From Flavimaribacter sp039888615 (GTDB lineage Bacteria > Pseudomonadota > Alphaproteobacteria > Rhizobiales > Rhizobiaceae), in assembly GCA_039888615.1 (NCBI GenBank), contig JBDQQS010000001.1: a stretch of 64,000 nucleotides of DNA; one strand, given 5' to 3'. The position numbers and the translations under genes were made by a program. The notes beneath the pieces are model-generated. The model did no database searches, was not told the origin of the DNA, and was given only the letters and a program-made list of their open reading frames with translations. The stretch's first letter is position 1. The number at the start of each line of letters is the position of its first letter. Below are positions 7,637 to 16,525 of the stretch, piece by piece.

Positions 7637-10414
7637 ATGCTTGAAAAGACCTATGACGCTGCCTCCAGCGAACTGGAAATTGCGAAACGCTGGGAAGACG
7701 CCGGCGCGTTTCGCGCAGGCGCGGGGTCCAAGCCGGACGCCGATCCATACTGCATTGTCATTCCACCGCCCAATGTCACCGGCTCGCTGCATATGGGGCA
7801 CGCCCTCAACGACACGCTGCAGGACATCCTGATCCGGTTCGAGCGAATGCGCGGCAAAAACGTGTTGTGGCAGCCTGGCATGGACCACGCCGGCATCGCC
7901 ACCCAGATGGTTGTCGAGCGCAAGTTGATGGAGCAACAACTCCACCGCCGGGACATGACGCGGGAACAATTCGTAGAAAAGGTTTGGGAATGGAAGGCTG
8001 AATCGGGCGGCGCGATCTTCAACCAGCTTCGCCGGCTCGGCGCTTCATGCGACTGGTCGCGCGAACGCTTCACGATGGATGAAGGTCTCTCTGCGGCGGT
8101 TCTCGAAGTCTTCGTATCGCTTTACAACGAAGGCCTGATCTACAAGGACAAGCGTCTCGTCAACTGGGATCCGAAGCTCAACACCGCCATTTCCGATCTG
8201 GAAGTCGAGCAGGTCGAGACGCAGGGTCATCTGTGGCATTTCCGCTATCCGCTCGAGCAGGGCGCGACCTACCGGCATCCGGTCACCTTCGATGAAAACG
8301 GCGATCCGACGGAATGGGAGACGCGGGATTATCTGGTCGTCGCAACGACTCGACCGGAAACCATGCTTGGCGATACGGGCGTCGCGGTTCATCCGGACGA
8401 TGAGCGCTACAGAGATCTTGTCGGCAAGACTGTCATTCTGCCGCTGGTCGGGCGCCGCATACCGATCGTCGACGACGAGTACCCAAACCCGGAAGAAGGA
8501 ACCGGCGCCGTCAAGATGACCCCGGCCCATGATTTCAACGATTTTGACGTTGGCAAACGCACAGGGCTGCGCGCCGTCAATATCATGACCCGTGAGGCGA
8601 TTGTTACTCTGGACGGCAATGAGGAGTTTCTTGAAGGCGTGCCGTCATCGGATGAACTGTCTGAGACGATTAGCGCCTATGACGGTCAGGACCGTTTTGT
8701 CGTTCGCAATAAAATCGTTGAACGCATGGAAGCCCTTGGGCTTCTGGACAAGGTCGAAGACCATGTCCACGCGGTGCCCCATGGCGACCGCGGCGGCGTA
8801 CCTATCGAGCCATACCTGACCGACCAATGGTACGTGGACGCTGAGGTCCTTGCACGGCCGGCGATTGCTTCCGTTCGCGAAGGCAGAACGAAATTCGTGC
8901 CGAAGAACTGGGAGAAAACCTATTTCGAGTGGATGGAGAACATCCAGCCCTGGTGCATATCGCGTCAATTGTGGTGGGGCCACCAGATCCCGGCCTGGTA
9001 TGGACCGGACGAGCATATCTTCGTCGCCAAGACGGAAGAAGAAGCAATCGCGGCCGCCGCCGAACACTACGGCGAAAACGTAGCGCTCGTTCGCGACGAG
9101 GACGTGCTGGACACCTGGTTCTCGTCTGCTCTGTGGCCGTTCTCGACACTGGGATGGCCGGAGAAAACACCGGAGCTTGCGACCTACTACCCGACCAGCG
9201 TGCTTGTCACCGGCTTCGACATCATCTTTTTTTGGGTCGCCCGGATGATGATGTTCGGGCTGCATTTCATGAAGGATGAAAACGACAGTCCACAGGAGCC
9301 GTTCGATACGGTTTATGTACATGCGCTGGTTCGCGACAAGAACGGCGCCAAGATGTCGAAGTCCAAGGGCAACGTCATCGACCCGATCGAACTGATCGAG
9401 GAATACGGCGCCGACGCGCTGCGCTTCACGCTGGCCATCATGGCGGCGCAGGGCAGGGACGTAAAACTCGATCCGCAGCGGGTCGAGGGATATCGCAATT
9501 TCGGCACCAAGCTTTGGAACGCTACGCGGTTCGCCCAGATGAACGGCGTAGCACGCGATCCGAACTTCAAGCCCGAAAACGCAAGCCTGACGATCAATAG
9601 GTGGATCCTGACGGAACTGTCCCGGACCAGCTCCGAGATTACGCAAGCCATCGAAACCTACCGGTTCAATGACGCCGCATCGTCGGCCTACCGGTTTGTC
9701 TGGAACCAGTTCTGCGACTGGTATGTGGAATTGCTGAAACCTGTTTTTTCTGGCGATGATGAAGAATCACGTCGGGAATCGCAGGCCTGCGCGGCCTATT
9801 CTCTGGATGAGATCTACAAGCTGCTCCACCCCTTCATGCCTTTCATGACGGAGGAACTGTGGACCCAGAGCAGCAAGAGGCGCGGCCTGTTGTGTCACGC
9901 CGAGTGGCCGCAGGACAACTTTGCGGACGACCACGCCGCAGACGAAATCAATTGGCTGATCGATCTGATCACCGAGATCCGCTCGGCTCGGTCGGAAATG
10001 AATATTCCGCCTTCCGCGACAGGCCCGCTGATTACGGTCGACGCCGACAGACACGTGTGCGACCGACTGCTGCGTCACACACCGGCCATCAACCGACTCG
10101 CTCGCGTTGACGACATAATCCTGGAAGAAGAAGCGCCGCGCGGCTCGGTGCAGGTGGTCGTGCACGGCGTGGTCTATTGTCTTCCTCTCGGCAACCTTAT
10201 TGATCTTGGCGCTGAAAAGGCCCGCCTGGAAAAGGCGCTCAACAAGGTGTCCTCGGATATCGAGAAGTCGGAAAAGAAGCTTCAAAACGAGAAGTTCGTT
10301 CAAAACGCCAGACCGGATGTCGTCGAAGCCGAGCGCGAGAAGCAGAAAGAGCTGATCGAGCAGAAAGAACGTCTTTCCATTGCCCTGCAGCGGGTTGCTG
10401 AAGCTGGTGCTTAA
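7637..10414 (+). CDS. valS: valyl-tRNA synthetase
   Basis: A 925-residue class I aminoacyl-tRNA synthetase that charges tRNA-Val. The HIGH signature is GSLHMGHAL at about residues 48-56 and the KMSKS signature is KMSKSKGN near residue 572. Between them lies the CP1 editing domain, which clears mischarged threonine (TTRPETMLGDT is a typical editing-site segment). The anticodon-binding domain follows, and the C-terminal 70 residues form the Val-specific coiled coil (ARLEKALNKVSSDIEKSEKKL). The start at 7637 (MLEKTYD) matches the family N-terminus; an in-frame GTG 48 bases upstream is less likely. It is 141 bases after popZ. Confidence 0.97.
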   Translation: MLEKTYDAASSELEIAKRWEDAGAFRAGAGSKPDADPYCIVIPPPNVTGSLHMGHALNDTLQDILIRFERMRGKNVLWQPGMDHAGIATQMVVERKLMEQQLHRRDMTREQFVEKVWEWKAESGGAIFNQLRRLGASCDWSRERFTMDEGLSAAVLEVFVSLYNEGLIYKDKRLVNWDPKLNTAISDLEVEQVETQGHLWHFRYPLEQGATYRHPVTFDENGDPTEWETRDYLVVATTRPETMLGDTGVAVHPDDERYRDLVGKTVILPLVGRRIPIVDDEYPNPEEGTGAVKMTPAHDFNDFDVGKRTGLRAVNIMTREAIVTLDGNEEFLEGVPSSDELSETISAYDGQDRFVVRNKIVERMEALGLLDKVEDHVHAVPHGDRGGVPIEPYLTDQWYVDAEVLARPAIASVREGRTKFVPKNWEKTYFEWMENIQPWCISRQLWWGHQIPAWYGPDEHIFVAKTEEEAIAAAAEHYGENVALVRDEDVLDTWFSSALWPFSTLGWPEKTPELATYYPTSVLVTGFDIIFFWVARMMMFGLHFMKDENDSPQEPFDTVYVHALVRDKNGAKMSKSKGNVIDPIELIEEYGADALRFTLAIMAAQGRDVKLDPQRVEGYRNFGTKLWNATRFAQMNGVARDPNFKPENASLTINRWILTELSRTSSEITQAIETYRFNDAASSAYRFVWNQFCDWYVELLKPVFSGDDEESRRESQACAAYSLDEIYKLLHPFMPFMTEELWTQSSKRRGLLCHAEWPQDNFADDHAADEINWLIDLITEIRSARSEMNIPPSATGPLITVDADRHVCDRLLRHTPAINRLARVDDIILEEEAPRGSVQVVVHGVVYCLPLGNLIDLGAEKARLEKALNKVSSDIEKSEKKLQNEKFVQNARPDVVEAEREKQKELIEQKERLSIALQRVAEAGA

Positions 10415-10885
10415 GACAGTATTCGACTGTTGCCAGAATGCCCGCTCCGCAGAAAAAGTCCTGAATGGGCAGTAATATCGGCGCGAACGTACCAATTGTG
10501 GCTGTTTGGCAACACATTCTTGGTAAAGCTTTGCTATGAAATTCTACGCCGGGATTTGCCCACATCCCGCCACAAACTCGGCGCATCGGTCTCATCCGGC
10601 GGGTTAGCTGCATAAATTCGGGCTGAAGCAACGACTATCGAGGAACTTGATGCGCGTAACCGTAAAAGGAGAGTTCATCCGACTTGCTGGTCGAATGACC
10701 GCCCAGGCGCCGCATCAAACGCGACACACGGTGAACATATACACCGATTGTTACGCTGCGATTGACGGGCAGGAACTATGCGAAGACGACGCGTCCGGCG
10801 CGCATCACGACAATGCGCAGACAGACGTAGCCGCGTACGAAGGCGTTGTCGCCCGTGACTGCGGAGTAGAAGAAAATACGGTGTT
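10415..10885. other. long non-coding stretch, exoR leader/promoter region
   Basis: These 471 bases between valS and exoR hold no gene I can recognise. One small frame (about 10647-10892, some 80 codons, with GAGGAACTTG before its ATG) overlaps the exoR start by seven bases, but its composition shows no family resemblance and I do not call it. In Sinorhizobium, exoR is autoregulated through ChvI, so a long regulatory leader would be expected; I could not identify ChvI sites by eye. Confidence 0.5.
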
Positions 10886-11683
10886 ATGCTGATAGCTGGT
10901 AAAGTGTCATCTGGTCTTGTCGCCTGCGTTGTAGGAGCGCTGGTCGCTTTTACAGCGCCTGCGGCGGCATTTGATCCGGATGCGGGCATTTCTGAAAAAT
11001 CAGAGCCGAGGCAGCTCTTCAAGTTCGGATTTTCGGCCTACAAGAAAGGCCAGAAGGACGACGCGGTCGAGGCCTATCGTCATGCGGCCGAAAAGGGACA
11101 TCCGGGCGCGCGCTGGGCTCTTGCCAACATGTACGCCTATGGCGACGGCGTGGTCGAAGACGACTATCAGGCCTTCACGATTTTCGACGAAATCGCACGA
11201 CAGGGCGTGGAGCCGGGATCTCGCGACACCGGTTTCTTCGTGAATGCACTCGTGTCTCTGGCCAACTACTACCAGAAGGGAATTCCAGGAAGCCCCGTCA
11301 ATCGTGACCTCAACCAGGCCCGTGAACTGTATTTTCAGGCTGCTTCTGCTTTTGGCGTTCCCGAGGCCCAGTTTCAGCTCGGCTACATGATGTGGTACGG
11401 CGAGGGCGGCGGTGTAAACAAACGCCAGGCGAAGAAGTGGCTCAACCGCGCCCGCAAATCCGGACATCCCGGCGCGACAGCTCTTCTTGGAGAAGCGATT
11501 TTCCAGGAAGGCAATTCGGTTCGTGGACTGGCGATGATGACGGTGGCGCTGGATCGCGCCAAGATGAGCGACCGAGAATGGATCAGTTCCCTGCAGGAAC
11601 ACGCCTTTTCACTCGCCAGCGAAGCCGAGCGGCGCAACGCAATGGCGCTGGCGAACGATATGATCGCCAAGGGCAAGAACTGA
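10886..11683 (+). CDS. exoR: ExoR-like periplasmic regulator with Sel1 repeats
   Basis: A 265-residue secreted protein with a signal peptide (cleavage after PAAA, about residue 28) and tandem Sel1-type repeats. Clear units are GHPGARWALANMYAYGDGVVEDDYQAF, GVPEAQFQLGYMMWYGEGGGV and GHPGATALLGEAIFQEGNSV. The start of the mature protein and the LFKFGFSAYKKGQKDDAVEAYRHAAEKGH segment match rhizobial ExoR as I know it, and length and repeat spacing also agree. In Sinorhizobium and Agrobacterium, ExoR binds the sensor ExoS in the periplasm and holds the ExoS-ChvI system off; its proteolysis switches on succinoglycan or acid-response genes and represses motility. The genes for ExoS and ChvI are not in this window. 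It ends tail-to-tail with the small gene at 11684. Confidence 0.9.
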   Translation: MLIAGKVSSGLVACVVGALVAFTAPAAAFDPDAGISEKSEPRQLFKFGFSAYKKGQKDDAVEAYRHAAEKGHPGARWALANMYAYGDGVVEDDYQAFTIFDEIARQGVEPGSRDTGFFVNALVSLANYYQKGIPGSPVNRDLNQARELYFQAASAFGVPEAQFQLGYMMWYGEGGGVNKRQAKKWLNRARKSGHPGATALLGEAIFQEGNSVRGLAMMTVALDRAKMSDREWISSLQEHAFSLASEAERRNAMALANDMIAKGKN

Positions 11684-11953
11684 TCAGAGTTTTTCCAGTC
11701 CGTCGGTAATGTCGAGATTGGCTGTCGGGCATCCGTCCTGCAGCCGCTTCCACGACGTATTGTTGAGAACGCGTTCGCAGCGGGCCATGAAAGGTTTTCC
11801 GGATCCCGGTCTCAGGCAGACAACCTGACCGATCTCGATGCGCTCGCCATTCGCGACGCAATTGCACTCGATTCCGCTTTCGTCTGCAAACGCTGCAGTC
11901 GGCAGAACCGATAAGGTGGCGATTACTGCGCCGAAAACAAATGCCTTGCCCAT
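11684..11953 (-). CDS. small secreted Cys-rich protein of unknown function
   Basis: An 89-residue protein with a convincing signal peptide (MGKAFVFGAVIATLSVLPTA, cleavage after AFA near residue 23) and a short mature part with five cysteines at positions 30, 32, 46, 59 and 75. The odd number leaves one cysteine free or used for a dimer or a metal. I do not recognise the family. A longer frame extends upstream but only the ATG at 11953 gives a signal peptide. It lies downstream of xthA on the same strand with an 88-base gap, so it could be read through from xthA or have its own promoter. Its stop codon abuts that of exoR in a TGATCA palindrome. Confidence 0.65.
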   Translation of the reverse strand: MGKAFVFGAVIATLSVLPTAAFADESGIECNCVANGERIEIGQVVCLRPGSGKPFMARCERVLNNTSWKRLQDGCPTANLDITDGLEKL

Positions 11954-12041
11954 AGCGCCCGGACCATCATGATGACCAACAATTGGGTCATGATCGCCTG
12001 AATTACGGGAATGCGCAAGGTATTGGCGGCGGAGAGCCCGA

Positions 12042-12845
12042 TCAGACGGTCTCGAAATCCAGAAAAGCCGCAACGGGTACGTGATCCGACGGCTTCTCCC
12101 ATGCCCTGACATGGCGCTCGACCGAAACGGATTCGAGACGGTTTGCGGCTTCGGGAGATAGCATCAGATGGTCGATGCGGATGCCGTTGTTCTTCTGCCA
12201 TGCGCCGCCCTGGTAATCCCAGAACGTATAGACGCCCGACGCATCGCGGGTCGCGCGAAGCCCGTCGGCGAGACCGAGGTTTTCCAGCCGGCGGAACGCC
12301 GCGCGGCTTTCCTCCCGAAACAAAGCGTCGCCTTCCCAGACGGAGGGGTCGTGACAGTCGAAGGGTTCCGGAATCACGTTGTAGTCGCCCGCAAGAACCA
12401 GCGGCTCTTCGAGCGGCAGGCGCTCCCGGGTCCAGCGTTCGAGACGCGACATCCAGGACAGCTTGTAGGGAAATTTTTCCGTATCGACCGGGTTTCCGTT
12501 CGGGAGATAGAGAGAAACGACGCGCAGGGCGCCGCCTTTCACGCTGAACACGCCTTCGATGAAACGCGCCTGTTCGTCGGCCGGCCCGTCATCTCCATAG
12601 TGCGGCAGGCCGCGATTGACTTCGTCAGGCTTCATCTTCGAGAGAAGGGCGACGCCGTTGAAGCCTTTCTGCCCGTGTGTCTCGACGTGATAGCCGAGAT
12701 CCTCAAGGGGCTTGCGCGGAAAGTTCTCATCGACAGACTTGATTTCCTGGAGACAGGCGATGTCCGGCTGGCTATCGGAAAGCCAGGTCACCAGGTTGTC
12801 GATACGGGCCTTGACGCCGTTGATATTCCAGGTCGCGATCTTCAT
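12042..12845 (-). CDS. xthA: exodeoxyribonuclease III
   Basis: A 267-residue member of the endonuclease/exonuclease/phosphatase superfamily. Family motifs in order are ATWNINGVKAR (metal-side Asn), CLQEIKS with the catalytic Glu, GFNGVALLSK, LAGDYNVIPEPFD with the Asp-Asn pair, RIDHLMLS, and the C-terminal SDHVPVAAFL with the catalytic Asp-His. ExoIII cleaves 5' of abasic sites and removes 3' blocking groups in base excision repair. It starts directly after the erpA stop (the TGA is followed immediately by its ATG), so the two genes form one transcription unit and are probably translationally coupled. Confidence 0.95.
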   Translation of the reverse strand: MKIATWNINGVKARIDNLVTWLSDSQPDIACLQEIKSVDENFPRKPLEDLGYHVETHGQKGFNGVALLSKMKPDEVNRGLPHYGDDGPADEQARFIEGVFSVKGGALRVVSLYLPNGNPVDTEKFPYKLSWMSRLERWTRERLPLEEPLVLAGDYNVIPEPFDCHDPSVWEGDALFREESRAAFRRLENLGLADGLRATRDASGVYTFWDYQGGAWQKNNGIRIDHLMLSPEAANRLESVSVERHVRAWEKPSDHVPVAAFLDFETV

Positions 12846-13181
12846 TCAGATCGAGAAGCTCGTACCGCATCCGCAGGACGCCACGGCGTTCGGATTGTTG
12901 ATCTGGAAGGACTGCCCCATGAGATTGTCGACGAAATCGATTTCGGAGCCGTCCATGTAAACCAGCGAAAGCGAATCGATCAGGACGCGCGCATTGCCCT
13001 TTTCCAGAACGAGATCGTCGCCGGCGCCTTCGTCTACGAGATCGAATTTATAGGAAAATCCGGAGCAACCGCCTCCTTCCACGGAGACGCGCAAGGCTGA
13101 TTTTCCGGCTTCCCCGGCGAGAATGTCGGCGATGCGGACAGCCGCCGCGTCCGACAATGTGACCTGTTTGTCAATTACCAT
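12846..13181 (-). CDS. erpA: iron-sulfur cluster insertion protein, ErpA/HesB family
   Basis: A 111-residue A-type carrier protein. The three cluster-binding cysteines are present: Cys39 in GGGCSGF, and Cys103 and Cys105 in SCGCGTSF. These proteins receive [2Fe-2S] or [4Fe-4S] clusters from the assembly scaffold and pass them to apo-enzymes in the cytoplasm. The motif VYMDGSEIDFVDNLMGQSF is typical. No isc or suf operon is nearby, which fits ErpA (usually encoded alone) better than IscA or SufA. It is transcribed with xthA, and is divergent from dgt with about 100 bases between the two starts. Confidence 0.92.
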   Translation of the reverse strand: MVIDKQVTLSDAAAVRIADILAGEAGKSALRVSVEGGGCSGFSYKFDLVDEGAGDDLVLEKGNARVLIDSLSLVYMDGSEIDFVDNLMGQSFQINNPNAVASCGCGTSFSI

Positions 13182-13284
13182 GAGACCTCCATACCGGGTT
13201 CAAGAACCGGCGAGATATGGTGTTAATGCTTTGGGCATATAGGTATGTACAATGACGTGCGGCGTCAACGGGGAAGGACCTTTC

Positions 13285-14499
13285 ATGGCTCTGGATACAG
13301 GCGAGCTCGGTTTCGGTTTCAGGGAACGCGCCCCATGGGCGTGCGACCCGGCGCTGACGCGCGGCAGACTCTTTCCGGAGCCTGTCAGCCCGACGCGGTC
13401 GGAATACCAGCGCGACCGCGACCGGATCATCCATTCCACGGCCTTCCGGCGTCTCAAGCACAAGACCCAGGTCTTCGTCGCCCATGAAGGCGACCACTAT
13501 CGAACGCGCCTCACGCATACGATCGAGGTGGCGCAGATCGCGCGGGCGCTGGCCCGCGCCTTGCGCGCGGATGAAGACCTCGCGGAAGGCGTGGCGCTGG
13601 TCCATGATTTTGGGCACACACCTTTCGGACACACCGGCGAGGATGTTCTTGACGAGCTTCTGAAAGATCAGGGGGGCTTTGATCACAACGCCCAGTCATT
13701 GCGCATCGTCACGGCGCTTGAAAGACGCTACGCCGAGTTCGATGGATTGAACCTGACGTGGGAGACCCTGGAGGGGCTCGTCAAGCACAATGGTCCGCTG
13801 GTCGGAAGCGATGGAAACAGTCTGTCAGGCCCTGTGCCGAAGCCCGTCCTCGATTACAACGCGCTGAACAATCTGCAGCTTGCAAGCCACGCCAGCATAG
13901 AGGCGCAGGCAGCCGCGATTTCCGACGATATCGCCTACAACACCCATGACATCGATGATGGCTTGCGCAGCGGCCTTCTGACGCTCGAAATGCTGGAGGA
14001 CGTGCCATTCCTGGGCGAGCTCCTGAAGGCCACCCGCGACCGCTACCCGGGTCTCGAAGAAAGCCGCGTTTCGCACGAAATAATGCGTCGTCAAATTACG
14101 CTGATGGTGGAAGACGCAATCGCGATGGCGCAGCAAACCTTGAAGGATTTGCGACCCAATTCACCGGACGACATCCGACGCGCCGGGCGCACCGTCGTGC
14201 GCTTTTCCGACGAGATGCGGCAAACGGATCGCGATATCAAGTCATTCCTCTACGCCAACATGTACCGCCATTCGGACGTCATGCGGGTCCGCCGCGGCGC
14301 CGCGGCGATCGTCAAGGATCTCTTTCACGCTTATATCGACAACCCCGGATTGATGGGCGGCCACTGGGTCGAGGGCCTTGAAATCCTCAGCGCGGACGCG
14401 CTTGCCCGCCGCGTGGGCGATTATCTTGCAGGGATGACCGACACCTACGCCGTCGAACAGCACAGGGCCTTGTTTGACCATACGCCGCAATTGCGCTAG
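13285..14499 (+). CDS. dgt: deoxyguanosinetriphosphate triphosphohydrolase-like protein
   Basis: A 404-residue HD-domain protein. The N-terminal RDRDRIIHSTAFRRLKHKTQVF and RTRLTHTIEVAQIAR blocks, then LVHDFGHTPFGHTGE, give the metal-binding His and His-Asp pair. The central DDIAYNTHDIDDG supplies the last Asp of the HD site. These are the hallmarks of the dGTPase family, whose members hydrolyse dNTPs to the nucleoside and triphosphate; proteins annotated as type 2 dGTPase-like can have wider substrate choice. The ATG at 13285 has GGGGAAGGA six bases upstream; a start 33 bases earlier is in frame but less likely. It is followed after 119 bases by argS. Confidence 0.93.
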   Translation: MALDTGELGFGFRERAPWACDPALTRGRLFPEPVSPTRSEYQRDRDRIIHSTAFRRLKHKTQVFVAHEGDHYRTRLTHTIEVAQIARALARALRADEDLAEGVALVHDFGHTPFGHTGEDVLDELLKDQGGFDHNAQSLRIVTALERRYAEFDGLNLTWETLEGLVKHNGPLVGSDGNSLSGPVPKPVLDYNALNNLQLASHASIEAQAAAISDDIAYNTHDIDDGLRSGLLTLEMLEDVPFLGELLKATRDRYPGLEESRVSHEIMRRQITLMVEDAIAMAQQTLKDLRPNSPDDIRRAGRTVVRFSDEMRQTDRDIKSFLYANMYRHSDVMRVRRGAAAIVKDLFHAYIDNPGLMGGHWVEGLEILSADALARRVGDYLAGMTDTYAVEQHRALFDHTPQLR

Positions 14500-14618
14500 A
14501 GCGGCCCCGCAATTTTGCACAGCATCACAATTGCCGGTTTCCCTTCCATCGAAAGGCATTGCGCCCGCATCGACCGGAAAGGTTGCGGCATTTGCATCGG
14601 TTTCCCGGACGAACAGAA

Positions 14619-16379
14619 ATGAATCTATTCCGAGACTTCGAAGAGCGTGTCATCGACGCGCTTCACAAACTCGACGCTATAAGCGAGAAGGCTGGCGACA
14701 TCAGTTTTTCGCGCATAAAGGCGGAGCCGCCGCGCGACCCCAGCCACGGCGATGTGGCGACAAACGCCGCCATGGTTCTGGCGAAGCCCCTGTCGACCAA
14801 TCCGCGCGCCCTTGCAGAGCAGATTTGCGAGCAACTGAAGGACGACCCGGATATCGAGTCCCTCTCGATCGCCGGACCCGGTTTCATCAATATGAAACTG
14901 TCGTCCGCCTACTGGCGGGGCGTCTTGCAGGGCATCGTCGAAGCGCCGGACAATTACGGTCGGGTCAATGTCGGCGAGAGCGAGAAAATCAATGTGGAAT
15001 ATGTGTCGGCCAATCCGACCGGTCCCATGCATGTCGGTCACTGCCGTGGGGCTGTGGTCGGGGATTCGCTCGCCAATCTTCTGGAATTTGCAGGCTATGA
15101 CGTCGTTCGGGAATATTACATCAACGATGCAGGGTCGCAGATCAATACGCTGGCCAGATCCCTGTATCTGAGATACCGGGAGGCGCTGGGCGAAGATATC
15201 GGCGAGATACCCGCGGGCCTGTATCCTGGCGACTATCTCGCTCCGGTCGGCCAGAAACTCGCCGAGGAGTTCGGCCGGGATCTGATGGCGCTTCCGGAAA
15301 AGCAGTGGCTTCCCGTGGTCAAGGACCGCGCGATCGACGCGATGATGGACATGATCCGCGACGACCTCGATGCGCTCAACATCCATCACGACGTCTTCTT
15401 CTCCGAAAGAACCCTGCACGACAATGGCGAGAAAGCGATCCGCGAGGCGATCAACGACCTGACCTTCAAGGGGCACGTCTACGAAGGCAAGTTGCCGCCG
15501 CCCAAGGGCCAGTTGCCGGACGACTGGGAAGACAGGGAACAGACATTGTTCAAGTCCACCGAAGTCGGCGACGATATCGACAGGCCGCTGATCAAGTCGG
15601 ACGGAAGCTATACCTATTTCGCCGCGGACGTCGCCTATTTTCGCGACAAGTACGAGCGCGGCTTCTCCGAAATGATCTATGTGCTCGGCGCCGATCACGG
15701 AGGCTATGTCAAACGTCTCGAAGCTGTTGCGAAGGCGGTGTCCGGCGGCAAGTCGAAACTGACCGTGCTCCTGTGCCAGCTCGTCAAGCTGTTCAGGGAC
15801 GGCGAACCGGTGCGGATGTCAAAACGGTCCGGAGAATTCGTGACCTTGCGCGACGTGGTCGATGAGGTCGGACGTGACCCGGTTCGGTTCATGATGCTTT
15901 ACCGGAAGAACACGGAGCCACTGGAATTCGACTTTGCGAAAGTGACGGAGCAATCGAAGGAAAACCCTGTCTTCTACGTGCAGTACGCGCACGCCCGGTG
16001 TCACTCCGTGTTTCGGCAAGCGCAGGACGCTTTCCCGGAATTCGACCCTGGCGACTTTGACGCGGTCGGCGCCGTCCGGTCGTTCGAGATGGATCAAACC
16101 GAGTTGCAGCTTGTCGCAAAACTTGCGGAATACCCCCGCGTCGTCGAAAGCGCGGCGCTCGCTCATGAGCCGCATCGGTTGGCGTTTTACCTCTACGATC
16201 TCGCCAGCGTGTTCCACCAACACTGGAATAAAGGCAAGGAAAATCCGGAGTTACGATTTATTAACCATGAAAACCCAGAATTGAGCATGGCGAGACTCGC
16301 ACTTGTCAGCGCCGTCGCAGCGACGCTCAAGTCAGGTCTTGGAATTACAGGCGCCCAGGCTCCGTTGGAGATGCGATAG
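14619..16379 (+). CDS. argS: arginyl-tRNA synthetase
   Basis: A 586-residue class I synthetase that charges tRNA-Arg, the normal length for alphaproteobacteria. The N-terminal additional domain (about residues 1-110) is followed by ANPTGPMHVGHCRGAVVGD, which holds the HIGH-like signature near residue 139. The KMSKS equivalent is VRMSKRSGEFVTL. The DALR anticodon-binding domain with the KENPVFYVQYAHAR segment makes up the C-terminus. The ATG at 14619 (MNLFRDFEERV) matches the family start; the open frame extends 60 bases further up without family resemblance. The 119 bases after dgt contain no gene. Confidence 0.96.
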   Translation: MNLFRDFEERVIDALHKLDAISEKAGDISFSRIKAEPPRDPSHGDVATNAAMVLAKPLSTNPRALAEQICEQLKDDPDIESLSIAGPGFINMKLSSAYWRGVLQGIVEAPDNYGRVNVGESEKINVEYVSANPTGPMHVGHCRGAVVGDSLANLLEFAGYDVVREYYINDAGSQINTLARSLYLRYREALGEDIGEIPAGLYPGDYLAPVGQKLAEEFGRDLMALPEKQWLPVVKDRAIDAMMDMIRDDLDALNIHHDVFFSERTLHDNGEKAIREAINDLTFKGHVYEGKLPPPKGQLPDDWEDREQTLFKSTEVGDDIDRPLIKSDGSYTYFAADVAYFRDKYERGFSEMIYVLGADHGGYVKRLEAVAKAVSGGKSKLTVLLCQLVKLFRDGEPVRMSKRSGEFVTLRDVVDEVGRDPVRFMMLYRKNTEPLEFDFAKVTEQSKENPVFYVQYAHARCHSVFRQAQDAFPEFDPGDFDAVGAVRSFEMDQTELQLVAKLAEYPRVVESAALAHEPHRLAFYLYDLASVFHQHWNKGKENPELRFINHENPELSMARLALVSAVAATLKSGLGITGAQAPLEMR

Positions 16380-16525
16380 TTGTCACCTTTTGCCCACAAT
16401 GTACTGGCATTGATCCGTTTCCACGCACTCGCGCTTGAAGTCGCGACGTGGACCAGGGCGCATCCAAACAAGAAGAACCATATGCGCTGGATGCCGCCGA
16501 ACCGGGCACATTTTGGACTTGAGGC

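Noticed and set aside
10647..10892. Small frame of about 81 codons before exoR with a reasonable ribosome-binding site
   Set aside because: No family resemblance or signal and it overlaps the exoR start. Mentioned only as a possible leader; not called as a gene.
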